Part shown: positions 44,793 to 53,161 of the stretch, in pieces | Position numbering within the stretch: position 1 is the stretch's first letter | Layout of the letters: each line of letters begins with the position of its first letter | Source: Alterinioella nitratireducens | GTDB lineage: Bacteria; Pseudomonadota; Alphaproteobacteria; Rhodobacterales; Rhodobacteraceae | Reading direction: 5' to 3' | Assembly (NCBI RefSeq): GCF_013155465.1 | Contig: NZ_JABJVX010000001.1 | Location: forward strand, 310,001-374,000 | Length of the DNA: 64,000 nt | Notes under the pieces: model-generated | The model's database searches: none | Told to the model about the DNA's origin: nothing | Seen by the model: only the letters and a program-made list of their open reading frames with translations | Made by a program: the position numbers and the translations under genes

Positions 44793-46000
44793 GTCCCGTA
44801 TGCCTGGGTGATGCCCTTGATGTCCTCGGCAGCCTCGATCAGCGCGCCGGCGACGAAATCCAGCTCACTTCGCGTCAGCCGCGCGGGCAGCCGCACGTCG
44901 CAGGCGCGCATCAGCATGGCACGGGTCTGCGGCAGATCGGGCAGATCCTCGATGAATTGCCAGTTCCAGAAGGCGCGCGCGTTGTCGCGGCTCAACCCGA
45001 AAATCTGCACCTTGACGCCACGCGCGGCCGCCGCATCGGCAAAGGCCCGCGCCTCGGCATCGTCGGCAAAACCCACCAGGTTGAACTGGATCGAATCCGG
45101 CGCACGGGTCTCGGGGGTCAAGGGCGGCGGCACGTCCAGCCAGGGCGAGCTGTTCAGCGCCTCCGCGACGTAATCGTGATTGGCGCGGCCATCGCGCACC
45201 CGGCGGGCCAACTCGGGCAATTGCGCCCGGATGATCGCGGCGGAGAGGTTCGACAGGCGCAGGTTGTAGAGCGGCAGCTTGTTCTGCCAGCGGGCAAACG
45301 CGGCCTCCAGCGCCGGATCGCTGCCGCCGATATGCTTGGCCCAGTTATGCTCATAGGCGCCCGACATGATCACGGCGCGCGCGACCAGGTCGGCATCATC
45401 CGTCACCAGGATGCCGCCCTCGCCGGAATTGATCAGCTTGTAGGACTGGAAGGAAAAACAGCCGACGCGGCCCAGGGTGCCGATATTGCGCCCGTTCCAG
45501 AGCGTGCCGAGCGAATGCGCCGCATCCTCGACCACCGGCACGCCCGCGGCATCGCAAAGCGCCATGATGGCGTCCATATCGGACGTATGCCCGCGCATGT
45601 GACTGATGATCACCGCGCCGACCTCATCGGTCAGCTTGGCGGCGAAATCCTCCAAGTCAATGCGGTAGTTCTGCCCGACCTCGACCAGCACAGGGCGGCA
45701 ATTGGCATGGATCACCGCCGACGGCACGGCGGCGAAGGTAAAGCCCGGGATCAGCACTTTCGTGCCCGGTTTCAGCCCCAGGCCAAGCAGCGACAGGAAC
45801 AGCGCGGCGGAACACGACGACACGGCCAGCGCGTATTTCGTGCCCAAAAGCTTGGCAAACTCCCGCTCCAGCAACGCCACCGGGGCGTTTTCCGGCGCGG
45901 TGTAGCGGAAGAGGTCACCGGTTGCCAGCAGGCGGTCGATCTCGGCGCGGGCGGCCTCGGGGATCGGCTCGGCGTCATAGACATTGGGCGCAAGCGTCAT
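44789..46000 (-). CDS. DegT/DnrJ/EryC1-family PLP aminotransferase
   Basis: The 403-residue enzyme has the fold-type I PLP site: AVSSCSAALFLSLLGLGLKPGTKVLIPGFTFAAVPSAV, EDAAHSLGTLWNGRNIGT and the Schiff-base Lys188 in FSFQSYKLINSGEGGIL. The family aminates or dehydrates nucleotide sugars, but also includes other small-molecule aminotransferases. No sugar genes are adjacent, so the substrate is open. A good AAAAGGTGAA site precedes ATG 46000. Confidence 0.88.
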   Translation of the reverse strand: MTLAPNVYDAEPIPEAARAEIDRLLATGDLFRYTAPENAPVALLEREFAKLLGTKYALAVSSCSAALFLSLLGLGLKPGTKVLIPGFTFAAVPSAVIHANCRPVLVEVGQNYRIDLEDFAAKLTDEVGAVIISHMRGHTSDMDAIMALCDAAGVPVVEDAAHSLGTLWNGRNIGTLGRVGCFSFQSYKLINSGEGGILVTDDADLVARAVIMSGAYEHNWAKHIGGSDPALEAAFARWQNKLPLYNLRLSNLSAAIIRAQLPELARRVRDGRANHDYVAEALNSSPWLDVPPPLTPETRAPDSIQFNLVGFADDAEARAFADAAAARGVKVQIFGLSRDNARAFWNWQFIEDLPDLPQTRAMLMRACDVRLPARLTRSELDFVAGALIEAAEDIKGITQAYGT

Positions 46001-46109
46001 GGTTTCACCTTTTTGAAAGCCTGTATTTCATTTTTCTTTACATCGGGCGCGGGCAAAAGGACAGGAAAAACCGCGCCGGGCGGTCACTTGGGCGCAGATC
46101 TGTGGCGGA

Positions 46110-46934
46110 TCAGCGGATCAGGGTGGGGCGGAATTTCAGGCGCGCGCGGCTTTCACCGGGCAGATGCCGGTTCAGGCGGCGATTGATCAGCGAAAAGCCC
46201 GCGATCACACTCAGCGTCACGATGATGAAATAGACCGCGACGATCGGGTAGGGGACGAAGGGGTTGAAGGTCCGGTCCGCGAAATACTGCGCGTAATAGA
46301 GCGCGTCGCCCTGTTGCCGGAAGGCCGGAAAGCCCGACAGGAAGACCAGCGTGGTGGCGTGGAAAAGAAAGATCGCCTCGTTCGTATAGGCGGGCCAGGC
46401 AAGCCGCATCGTGGTCGGGAAGACCACCCGGCGGAAGCGTTTCCAGCCCGAGAGGCCATAGGCATCCGCGGCCTCCAGGTCGCCCTTGGGAACGGAACGC
46501 AGCGCGCCGTAGAAGATCTCGCCGGCATAGGCGGAGGTGTTGAGGAAGAGGACGATGGCCGCGCCGAGCCAGGCCCGCGCGAACGGGTCGGTGAAGGCGC
46601 TGATGTCATAGCGGCCGATCTCCTCGGGCAGGTTGACCAGCGCGTAATAGGCCAGGAAGAACTGGATGAAGAGGGGCGAGCCGCGAAAGACGAAGATGAA
46701 CCATTCCGCCGGTTTGCGCGCCCACGCCCGGGTCGCGTTCTTGCCCACGGCCAGCGTCACCGCGAAGACGAAACCGGTGAGCAGCGCCACCAGCCCGAAA
46801 TAGACGTTCCAGATCAGGCCGGACCCGATCAGCGTGACCTGTTCACACAGCGTGATCTCGCCGCGCGGCAGCAGGCGCTCGCCATAGCCCAAGGACCGGA
46901 AGGCATAGGCCTGAACGGTGTCCCAGCAGCTCAT
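46110..46934 (-). CDS. Polar amino-acid ABC transporter permease (HisM/ArtM type)
   Basis: The 274-residue membrane protein has the family inner-membrane-domain marks: WFIFVFRGSPLFIQFFLAYYAL, LNTSAYAGEIFYGALRSVPKGDLEAADAYGLSGWKRFRRVVFPTTMRLAWPAYTNE (EAA loop). Its ATG overlaps the stop of the other permease (ATGA). The longer frame upstream is only a shadow. Confidence 0.93.
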   Translation of the reverse strand: MSCWDTVQAYAFRSLGYGERLLPRGEITLCEQVTLIGSGLIWNVYFGLVALLTGFVFAVTLAVGKNATRAWARKPAEWFIFVFRGSPLFIQFFLAYYALVNLPEEIGRYDISAFTDPFARAWLGAAIVLFLNTSAYAGEIFYGALRSVPKGDLEAADAYGLSGWKRFRRVVFPTTMRLAWPAYTNEAIFLFHATTLVFLSGFPAFRQQGDALYYAQYFADRTFNPFVPYPIVAVYFIIVTLSVIAGFSLINRRLNRHLPGESRARLKFRPTLIR

Positions 46935-47812
46935 GCCCCCGCCCTCCGCTGCGCTTCGCCTGCCATGGTGGCCTGGCCCCGGCTGAGCCGCGTGGTGAGC
47001 CGCGCCAGCACGACCTCGGAGATCCGGGTAAAGCCGAGATAGAAGATCAGCAGCGCAAGGAAATACCACAGCCGCCAATCCGGGTGGGGATAGGCGAATT
47101 GCGAGGTGCGCGAGCCGCCAAGCTCCCGCGCCCAGTAGACGATGTCTTCCACGCCCAGAAGGAACAGAAGCGGGGTGGCCTTGATCAGGATCATCCAGAG
47201 GTTGGAAAGCCCCGGCAGCGCGTAGATCCACATCTGCGGCACCAGCACGCGCCAGAAGCTTTGCCGCCGCGTCATGCCATAGGCCTCGGCGGTTTCAAGC
47301 TGCGCGCGCGGCACCGCCCGCATCGCCCCGAAAAGGACATTGGCCGCGAAGGCCCCGAAAACGATGGCGAAGGTGAAGACCGCGACGCCGAAATTATAGA
47401 CCTCATGCACCCATTGCGGCGAGGAGGAGAGCGGGATCTTGGCCGCCTGGCAGACGGTGAAATTCGCGCCCTGGCGTATTGGCTCGTCCCAGTCGGGACA
47501 TCGGATCTGGTGGTTGATCCATTCCAGCGCCTGATCCAGCGCGATGACGAAGAAGAGGAAGAACACGATATCCGGCACGCCGCGCACCATCGAGGTGTAG
47601 ACCTGGCCGAACCAGCGCAGGGGCGCGATGTGACTGCGCGAGGCGGCGGCCCCGGCAAAGCCGAAGGCCAGCGCCACGGGGGCGGTGATGGCGAGCAGCA
47701 GAAGGACGGTCAGGAAGCTCTGATAGAACAGCAGATGCACGCCATTGGTCAGATAGCAGGCGAACCATGGGCCGGTTTCCAGCGTGGAGGGGTCGGCGCA
47801 AAACTCGAACAT
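46931..47812 (-). CDS. Polar amino-acid ABC transporter permease (HisQ/ArtQ type)
   Basis: The 293-residue permease shows YTSMVRGVPDIVFFLFFVIAL and the EAA loop AANVLFGAMRAVPRAQLETAEAYGMTRRQSFWRVLVPQMWIYALPGLSN. It carries an insert between helices (EWINHQIRCPDWDEPIRQGANFTVCQAAKIP) with two cysteines, longer than the E. coli HisQ loop. Pairs with the next permease. Confidence 0.93.
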   Translation of the reverse strand: MFEFCADPSTLETGPWFACYLTNGVHLLFYQSFLTVLLLLAITAPVALAFGFAGAAASRSHIAPLRWFGQVYTSMVRGVPDIVFFLFFVIALDQALEWINHQIRCPDWDEPIRQGANFTVCQAAKIPLSSSPQWVHEVYNFGVAVFTFAIVFGAFAANVLFGAMRAVPRAQLETAEAYGMTRRQSFWRVLVPQMWIYALPGLSNLWMILIKATPLLFLLGVEDIVYWARELGGSRTSQFAYPHPDWRLWYFLALLIFYLGFTRISEVVLARLTTRLSRGQATMAGEAQRRAGA

Positions 47813-47872
47813 CGGACCTCGGGATGCGAAAAGGGGGTCGGGCGCAAGGCAGAGGCCCTGCGCCCGCCGATC

Positions 47873-48613
47873 TTACATGTCGTCGTAGAGCGGCACGTCG
47901 TCGCCGAACCACTCGACCAAGAGCGCGTTCAGGCTGCCGTCTTCCTTCATCGAGGTGATGGCCGCGTCGAAGGTTGCCAGCAATTCCTGATCGTTCTCGC
48001 GCAGGCCCATGCCGATCCCACCGCCAAGCGGCACCGGGTCGCCCACGACCATCAGGTCGGGATCTTCCGCGGTGATATCCAGCAGGAAGCTGTCATCGGC
48101 AAAGACCGCGTCGGCCTCGCCGTTGCGCACGGCGGCCACGGTCTCATCGGGCGTTGCGTATTCCAGAAGCGTGGCACCGGATTCGGCGATGTAACCCGCC
48201 TGGATGGTGTTGGCCTGGGCCGCGATCACGGCACTGGACAGGTCCACATCATCGCTGAGCGCGACATAGAGCGACGGGGTCGGCGGGATGTAGTTCTGCG
48301 TGAAATCAATCACTTCGTCGCGCTCGTCGGTGATCGACATGCCCGCGATGATGGTGTCGTAATTGCCCGAGGTGAGGTTCGGGATGATCGAATCCCAATC
48401 GTTTGTGACCCATTCGCAGGTCAGCTCGGCGCGGGCGCAAAGCTCATCGCCAAGGTCGCGCTCGAACCCGTCCACTTCGCCATCGTCATTGATGAAGTTG
48501 TAGGGGGGATAGGCGCCCTCGGTGCCCATGCGGATGGTGCGCTCATGGCTGTCGGCCAGCGCAAACCCGGCGCTCAGCGCCAGGATGGTGGTGGAAAGAA
48601 CCAGTTTTTTCAT
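47873..48613 (-). CDS. Periplasmic amino-acid binding protein
   Basis: The 246-residue family 3 solute-binding protein has a signal peptide ending FALA-DSH. The binding fold shows IRMGTEGAYPPYNFINDDGEVDGFERDLGDELC, DWDSIIPNLTSGNYDTIIAGMSITDERDEVIDFT and the end LNALLVEWFGDD. Close to the lysine/arginine/ornithine/octopine/nopaline type. It lies between the ATPase and permease genes. Confidence 0.94.
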   Translation of the reverse strand: MKKLVLSTTILALSAGFALADSHERTIRMGTEGAYPPYNFINDDGEVDGFERDLGDELCARAELTCEWVTNDWDSIIPNLTSGNYDTIIAGMSITDERDEVIDFTQNYIPPTPSLYVALSDDVDLSSAVIAAQANTIQAGYIAESGATLLEYATPDETVAAVRNGEADAVFADDSFLLDITAEDPDLMVVGDPVPLGGGIGMGLRENDQELLATFDAAITSMKEDGSLNALLVEWFGDDVPLYDDM

Positions 48614-48646
48614 GTCTGTAACTCCCTGATTTGGTTCGGTTCGTCC

Positions 48647-49426
48647 TCAGGCCGAAACGGTATGGCTGAGGAATTGTTGCAGGCGCTCGGTCTTGGGGGC
48701 GCCAAAAAGCGTGTCGGGCGGACCTTCTTCCTCGATCCGGCCCTGGTGCAGGAACACCACATGGTCGCTGACATCGCGGGCCAGCCGCATGTCATGGGTG
48801 ACCAGCAGCATGGTGCGGCCTTCACCGGCCAGATCCTTGATGACCTTGACGACCTCCTGCTCAAGCTCGGGGTCCAGCGCCGAGGTCGGCTCGTCGAACA
48901 GAAGCGCGCGCGGCTCCATGCAGAGCGCGCGGGCGATGGCGGCGCGCTGTTGCTGGCCGCCGGACAGTTGCGCGGGCCAGACATCGCATTTGTCGCCGAT
49001 CCCGACCTTGTCGAGCAACTTGCGTGCGCGGGCCTCGACCTCGGCGCGGTCCTCGCCCAACACGGTGACCGGCGCCTCCATCACGTTTTGCAGGATCGAC
49101 ATATGCGCCCAGAGGTTGAACTGTTGGAACACCATCGACAGGTTGGTGCGGATGCGGCGGACCTGGCCCGCGTCGGCGGGGCGGCGGTTATGGCCCGTGC
49201 CTTTCCAGCGCACGGCCTCGCCCTCGAAGCGGATCTCGCCCTCCTGACTGTCCTCCAGCAGGTTGGCACAGCGCAGCAGCGTGGATTTGCCCGAGCCCGA
49301 CGAGCCGATCAGCGAGACGACATCGCCAGCCCTGGCGGCCATGTCGACGCCCTTCAGCACCTCCAGCGCGCCATAGCTCTTGTGCAGGCCCGTAATTTCG
49401 ATGACGGGCGGCGTCTCTTGCGTCAC
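48647..49426 (-). CDS. Polar amino-acid ABC transporter ATPase (HisP type)
   Basis: The 259-residue ATPase has Walker A GSSGSGKSTLLRC, SMVFQQFNLWAHMS, signature LSGGQQQRAAIARAL, Walker B ALLFDEPTSALDPE and H-loop LVTHDMRLA. The insert QEGEIRFEGEAVRWKGTGHNRRPADAGQVRRIR is usual for HisP/OccP. First gene of the four-gene transporter. Confidence 0.95.
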   Translation of the reverse strand: MTQETPPVIEITGLHKSYGALEVLKGVDMAARAGDVVSLIGSSGSGKSTLLRCANLLEDSQEGEIRFEGEAVRWKGTGHNRRPADAGQVRRIRTNLSMVFQQFNLWAHMSILQNVMEAPVTVLGEDRAEVEARARKLLDKVGIGDKCDVWPAQLSGGQQQRAAIARALCMEPRALLFDEPTSALDPELEQEVVKVIKDLAGEGRTMLLVTHDMRLARDVSDHVVFLHQGRIEEEGPPDTLFGAPKTERLQQFLSHTVSA

Positions 49427-49501
49427 GTTGGTCCTATCCCTCCCCGGAGCATTGGCGATTTGTGCGCATTATCGGCCCAATTGCAACGCCGTTCTGGCGG
49501 G

Positions 49502-50293
49502 TTACCCGTGGTCATCCGCCGGAGTGACGGGGTATTCGGGCATATCGGCAGGGTCGGGCGGCAGCGGCTGCGCCAGATAGTCGCTGGCGGGAATGCGGGC
49601 CAGCCCGACCAGGCCAAGCATCTGGCGATCCTCGGGCGCGAGCGCCGCGATGGCCTCCTCGACCGCGTTCGCAATGGCCTCCGCGTCCTGGCCCCTGGCG
49701 GTGATATAGGGCAGGGCGGGGGTTTTCCTTGTGCAGCTGCGCTCGGTCAGGCGTTCGCTCCAGGCGTCGTGGCGCAGGATGAGCCCCCAGGTCTGCGCGT
49801 CGAGCGCGGCGATGTCGGCGCGGCCCTCGGCCACCATCCGGGCCGAGTTACGGTGCCCGCCCGAAATGAGCGGCCGCGCGGGCGTCATGCCGATGCTCTG
49901 CGCGAAATCGTGGAACGCGGCCCAACCCGATTGGCTGAGCCCCTCGTTGATCGCCACGCGCCCCGCCATCAGCGTGGTCAGCGGCACCGCGCCATCCGAC
50001 GCCCGCGCGATGATGACCGAGTTGTAATAGCCAGGAGCACAGCCCGGCAGGCCGAAATCGGGGGTGCCGACAAGTTGCACCTGTGCGTGAAGATGTGCGC
50101 GGAAGGGCAACCCGCAGGTCTGCGCCAGCACCAGATCGGGCGATTGCCAGAGCGTCCAGAGGTCATCCGTGCGCGTCAGGTCATCGGGCGCGTCGATCTC
50201 CCGCGCCCGCAAACCGTCGCGGATAAGGCCCCAATAACGATCGGTTGCCGCCGCCGTCTCGGGCCGGTCATACATCGGCAGGGCGGCGATCAT
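49502..50293 (-). CDS. PhnD/SsuA-like solute-binding fold protein, no signal peptide
   Basis: The 263-residue protein resembles phosphate/phosphonate binding PhnD-like domains (DLVLAQTCGLPF, GRVAINEGLSQSGWAAF, SGGHRNSARMVAEGRADIAALDAQTWGLI). It has no signal peptide at the chosen start MIAALPMYDRPETAA, so it is probably cytoplasmic. It ends 75 bases upstream of the transporter operon, and the TerB-like gene precedes it. Ligand unknown. Confidence 0.75.
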   Translation of the reverse strand: MIAALPMYDRPETAAATDRYWGLIRDGLRAREIDAPDDLTRTDDLWTLWQSPDLVLAQTCGLPFRAHLHAQVQLVGTPDFGLPGCAPGYYNSVIIARASDGAVPLTTLMAGRVAINEGLSQSGWAAFHDFAQSIGMTPARPLISGGHRNSARMVAEGRADIAALDAQTWGLILRHDAWSERLTERSCTRKTPALPYITARGQDAEAIANAVEEAIAALAPEDRQMLGLVGLARIPASDYLAQPLPPDPADMPEYPVTPADDHG

Positions 50294-50730
50294 CCCCGCG
50301 CTTCGACCCGTTGGCGGGCCAGCGCACTATCGCGGTCGTTGATGCCAAGCAGGTTCGCCGTCAGCCGCAGCATCGCGTCCTCCTCGTGGTCGCGCACGCC
50401 ATCGGCCAGCACCACGGACCACAGCGCCTCGATCACCGCCTCGCGGTCCTCATGCGGCACCGCCTCCTTGATGGCGCGTGTGAAGCGGACGGTGTCGGGG
50501 GCCTCGGATTCCAGCACTTCCGCCTCGGCGCGCAGCTTGGCGACGTTGAGCGGCCCGACATCGTGACGCGCGGCCAGGATGCGGTCGATATGGGCCTTTT
50601 CGCTGTCATCATAACTGCCGTCGCTGCGCGCGATGCGCACCAGAAGGGCGGCAAGCGCCAGTTTCGCCTCCGGGTCGGGCAGAGGGGCGGGGTCGGGGGC
50701 CGTCAGGCGCTTGAGCAGATCAGCAAACAT
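50290..50730 (-). CDS. TerB-like (tellurite resistance TerB family) protein
   Basis: The 146-residue all-helical protein starts MFADLLKRLTAPDP and has the TerB/DjlA-like repeats LALAALLVRIARSDGSYDDSEKAHIDRIL and AIKEAVPHEDREAVIEALWSVVLADGVRDHEEDAMLRLTANLLG, each with an acidic metal-binding-like turn. Its stop overlaps the next start (ATGA). I start at 50730 because the longer frame adds a non-conserved lead. Confidence 0.82.
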   Translation of the reverse strand: MFADLLKRLTAPDPAPLPDPEAKLALAALLVRIARSDGSYDDSEKAHIDRILAARHDVGPLNVAKLRAEAEVLESEAPDTVRFTRAIKEAVPHEDREAVIEALWSVVLADGVRDHEEDAMLRLTANLLGINDRDSALARQRVEARG

Positions 50731-50769
50731 GGATGTCAGATAGTCCCGATCAGCGCATCTGCCAAGCAC

Positions 50770-51672
50770 TCACGCCTCGGGCGGCGTGATCCGCCCCGAC
50801 ATGATCGGCACGGCTGTGCCCGCGACGCGGATCGCCGTGACCTTTCCATCCTCGCAATCGACGCTCAGGCCGATCTGCGACGGACGGCCCATCTCGACGC
50901 CCTGATGCAAGCTGAACCGCGTCGTGCCCTCCCCGATCTGCGCCGAGGCGTGCAGTTGCGCGGCAAGGATGGCCGAGGCCGAGCCGGTGGCGGGATCCTC
51001 GGCAATCCCGTGCCCCGGCGCGAACATGCGGGCGCGGAAATCGCAATCCTTCCCCCGCGCATAGACATAGACCGATTCATTGCTTTGCGCCGTCAGCCTG
51101 CCCCAGGCGGGTTGCGTGGGCTGCGCGCGGGCCAGCGCATCGAGGCTGGCCACCGGCACATAGAGGAAATCCGGCCCCCCCGCCCACATCGCGGGCGCGT
51201 GGCTGTCAAAGCCGATCTGCGCGCGCTCCAGCCCGAGCGCGTCGGCGATCAGGTCGGGATCGACGGGGCCGGGATGCGGGGTCGGCAGCACCGGCGCGGT
51301 GAACTGCGCAGTGATCTTGCCCGATTTGCAGGTGACGGTGACGGGAACCAGGCCCGCCATTTCCTCCAGCGTGATCAGGTCGGTCCAGTCCTCGCCCGCC
51401 TGCCGCGCCCTGGCCAGGTGGATCGCGCAGCCGATGGTGGGGTGCCCGGCAAAGGGGATCTCGGCGGTGGGAAAGAAGATGCGCACCCTGGCGGCGTTGG
51501 CGGGGTCATCGGGCGTCTGCACGAAGATGGTCTCGCTGAGGTTGAACTCCCGCGCGATCAGCTGCATCTGCGCGGTGGTCAGGTCATCCGCCCCCTCGAC
51601 AATGGCCAGCGGATTGCCGCCATAGGGCGCGTGGGTGAACACATCGCAGGTGGCGAAGGGCAGGGCGGTCAT
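50770..51672 (-). CDS. PhzF-family isomerase
   Basis: The 300-residue protein has the PhzF marks: DVFTHAPYGGNPLAIVEGAD, AREFNLSETIFVQ (catalytic Glu), FFPTAEIPFAGHPTIGCA and GIAEDPATGSASAILAAQL. The family isomerises small dihydro-acids and epimerises diaminopimelate-like substrates. Only the fold is assignable here. ATG 51672 gives the usual start. The longer frame is rejected. Confidence 0.9.
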   Translation of the reverse strand: MTALPFATCDVFTHAPYGGNPLAIVEGADDLTTAQMQLIAREFNLSETIFVQTPDDPANAARVRIFFPTAEIPFAGHPTIGCAIHLARARQAGEDWTDLITLEEMAGLVPVTVTCKSGKITAQFTAPVLPTPHPGPVDPDLIADALGLERAQIGFDSHAPAMWAGGPDFLYVPVASLDALARAQPTQPAWGRLTAQSNESVYVYARGKDCDFRARMFAPGHGIAEDPATGSASAILAAQLHASAQIGEGTTRFSLHQGVEMGRPSQIGLSVDCEDGKVTAIRVAGTAVPIMSGRITPPEA

Positions 51673-51736
51673 CTTGCGTCTCACTCTCGGATCAGGTCGG
51701 GGCAATTGACACGCAAACGGGGCCGTTTCGCAAGTG

Positions 51737-52312
51737 TCAGAAATGAAACGCGATCCCGACCGAGATCGTGTCGGTGTCGAAATTCGTCGTGTTCGGGAAC
51801 CCGATCCGGCGCAGGTCCATGTCGGCATGGGTATACTCGATCCGGGCCGACAGGTTCTCGGCCAGCATCTGTTCGAAGCCGAGCCCGTAGACCATGCCCT
51901 CGGCTTCGAAATCGCCGATGGATGTGCTGACCTCGACATCCGTGGTCTGGTAGCCGAGCCGCGCATAGACCAGCGAATTGCCAAACGCATAGCCGCCGCG
52001 AATGCTGGCCGTCAGGGTATTTTCCATCGTGATCGTGGTCGGTGAGGGGGCCATGGAATGGGTGCCCGACATGCCATAGGAGAGCTCGCCGCCAAGCACC
52101 CAGTTGGGGCCGAGGGCGTGGTTGTAGCCCGCGAAAATGGCGTAACCCGGCGCGATTTCCGGATCGACGGTCGCCGCTGGCACGGTCGGATTGACCGCGC
52201 CGACAGATAGACCGCCATAGAAGCCTTGCCAGAGCGCGGCATCGGCATGGGCTGAGGTGGCAGTGGCACCGGCAATCAGCGCGGCGGCGAGGGTGCGGGG
52301 CAGGCGGGTCAT
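51737..52312 (-). CDS. Outer-membrane beta-barrel protein (paralogue 1)
   Basis: The 191-residue protein has a signal peptide ending SAHA-DAA and a barrel of about eight strands with GFYGGLSVGAVN, AGYNHALGPNWVLGGELSYG, YARLGYQTTDVE and the C-terminal signature ending VGIAFHF. Strongly similar in layout to the next gene. Porin-like or OmpW/OprF-type barrels are the nearest fold. Role unknown. Confidence 0.82.
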   Translation of the reverse strand: MTRLPRTLAAALIAGATATSAHADAALWQGFYGGLSVGAVNPTVPAATVDPEIAPGYAIFAGYNHALGPNWVLGGELSYGMSGTHSMAPSPTTITMENTLTASIRGGYAFGNSLVYARLGYQTTDVEVSTSIGDFEAEGMVYGLGFEQMLAENLSARIEYTHADMDLRRIGFPNTTNFDTDTISVGIAFHF

Positions 52313-52398
52313 CGTGGCGTCCTCCTTGGACGGGGGTGGTTTCTGCCCATAGGTCGGATGACGCTGCGTAAAGGTTCAAAGCATCGCATGAGAAAAAA

Positions 52399-52430
52399 GG
52401 GGCGGCGCGCCGGGGATTGCGCGCCGCCCC
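52399..52430 (-). terminator. Intrinsic terminator of the second barrel gene
   Basis: A perfect 12-bp stem GGGGCGGCGCGC / GCGCGCCGCCCC with an 8-base loop, followed on the minus strand by TTTTTT. Confidence 0.9.
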
Positions 52431-52447
52431 ATTTCGGGTTGAGGGGA

Positions 52448-53029
52448 TCAGAAGTGATAGGCCACGCCGATGGAGACGCGGGTCGATTCCAGCTCGGTGC
52501 CCGGAGGCGCACCGCCGCCATCGACATCCCAGACGCTCTGCGTGACCTCGATCCGGCCCGAGAAATTCTGCGCGAACATGTGCTCGACCCCGAGGCCGAA
52601 GACGTGGCCCTCCAGTTCGGGCGTGCCGGGGGCGAAATTGATCGCCATGTCGCCGGACTGGTAGCCAAGACGGCCATAGATCATCGTGTTGCCGGTCACG
52701 TAGCCCGCGCGCGCGCTGACCGTGACTAGGTTCTCGACATCGAACGAGGCGGGGAAAAGCGCCGGAATGTCATGGCCGAGGGACCGGCCATAGCCAAGCT
52801 CGCCCCCGATCACCCAGTTCGGGCCGATCGCGTGGTTGTAGCCGACGAACACATCGCCGCTGAAACCGGTGTCGATATCGGCGGTGATCGCGTTGATGTC
52901 GGCACTGCTGAGCCCCATGGAAAAACCGCCATAAAGCCCCTGGAAGGCGGTGGCGTCGGCGAAAGCGGCGGGGGCCGTCGCGGCGGAAAGGGCAAGGGCG
53001 GCGGTAAAGGTCTTGAGGGAACGGCGCAT
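52448..53029 (-). CDS. Outer-membrane beta-barrel protein (paralogue 2)
   Basis: The 193-residue protein has a signal peptide ending AAFA-DAT and the same blocks as its neighbour: LYGGFSMGLSS, VGYNHAIGPNWVIGGELGYG, IYGRLGYQSGD, and a C-terminal VGVAYHF. The two genes form a tandem duplication, each with its own spacing and this one with its own terminator. ATG 53029 is chosen for the signal peptide. Confidence 0.85.
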   Translation of the reverse strand: MRRSLKTFTAALALSAATAPAAFADATAFQGLYGGFSMGLSSADINAITADIDTGFSGDVFVGYNHAIGPNWVIGGELGYGRSLGHDIPALFPASFDVENLVTVSARAGYVTGNTMIYGRLGYQSGDMAINFAPGTPELEGHVFGLGVEHMFAQNFSGRIEVTQSVWDVDGGGAPPGTELESTRVSIGVAYHF

Positions 53030-53114
53030 GGGGCGGCCTCCTGGAAAATGATCGTGAAGAGAAAAGGATGTCGTGATCATGGGTCGCAGGACGGCGGACC
53101 GGCGTTCAAAGAAA

Positions 53115-53139
53115 AGCCGCCCCGGTAATGGGGGCGGCT
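53115..53139 (-). terminator. Intrinsic terminator of pyrG
   Basis: AGCCGCCCC pairs with GGGGCGGCT, 7-base loop, with TTTTCTTTG following on the minus strand, 23 bases after the pyrG stop. Confidence 0.85.
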
Positions 53140-53161
53140 CGACTTACCCTGTCTGTGCTCG

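Noticed and set aside
47084-50566. A 1160-codon open frame on the plus strand
   Set aside because: It runs antisense to the amino-acid transporter operon and the PhnD- and TerB-like genes. Its product is His/Arg/Gly/Asp-rich with no family, as expected from the mirror of GC-rich codons.
50290-50730. Tellurite resistance locus
   Set aside because: Only a stand-alone TerB-like protein; no terA, terC, terD or terE nearby.
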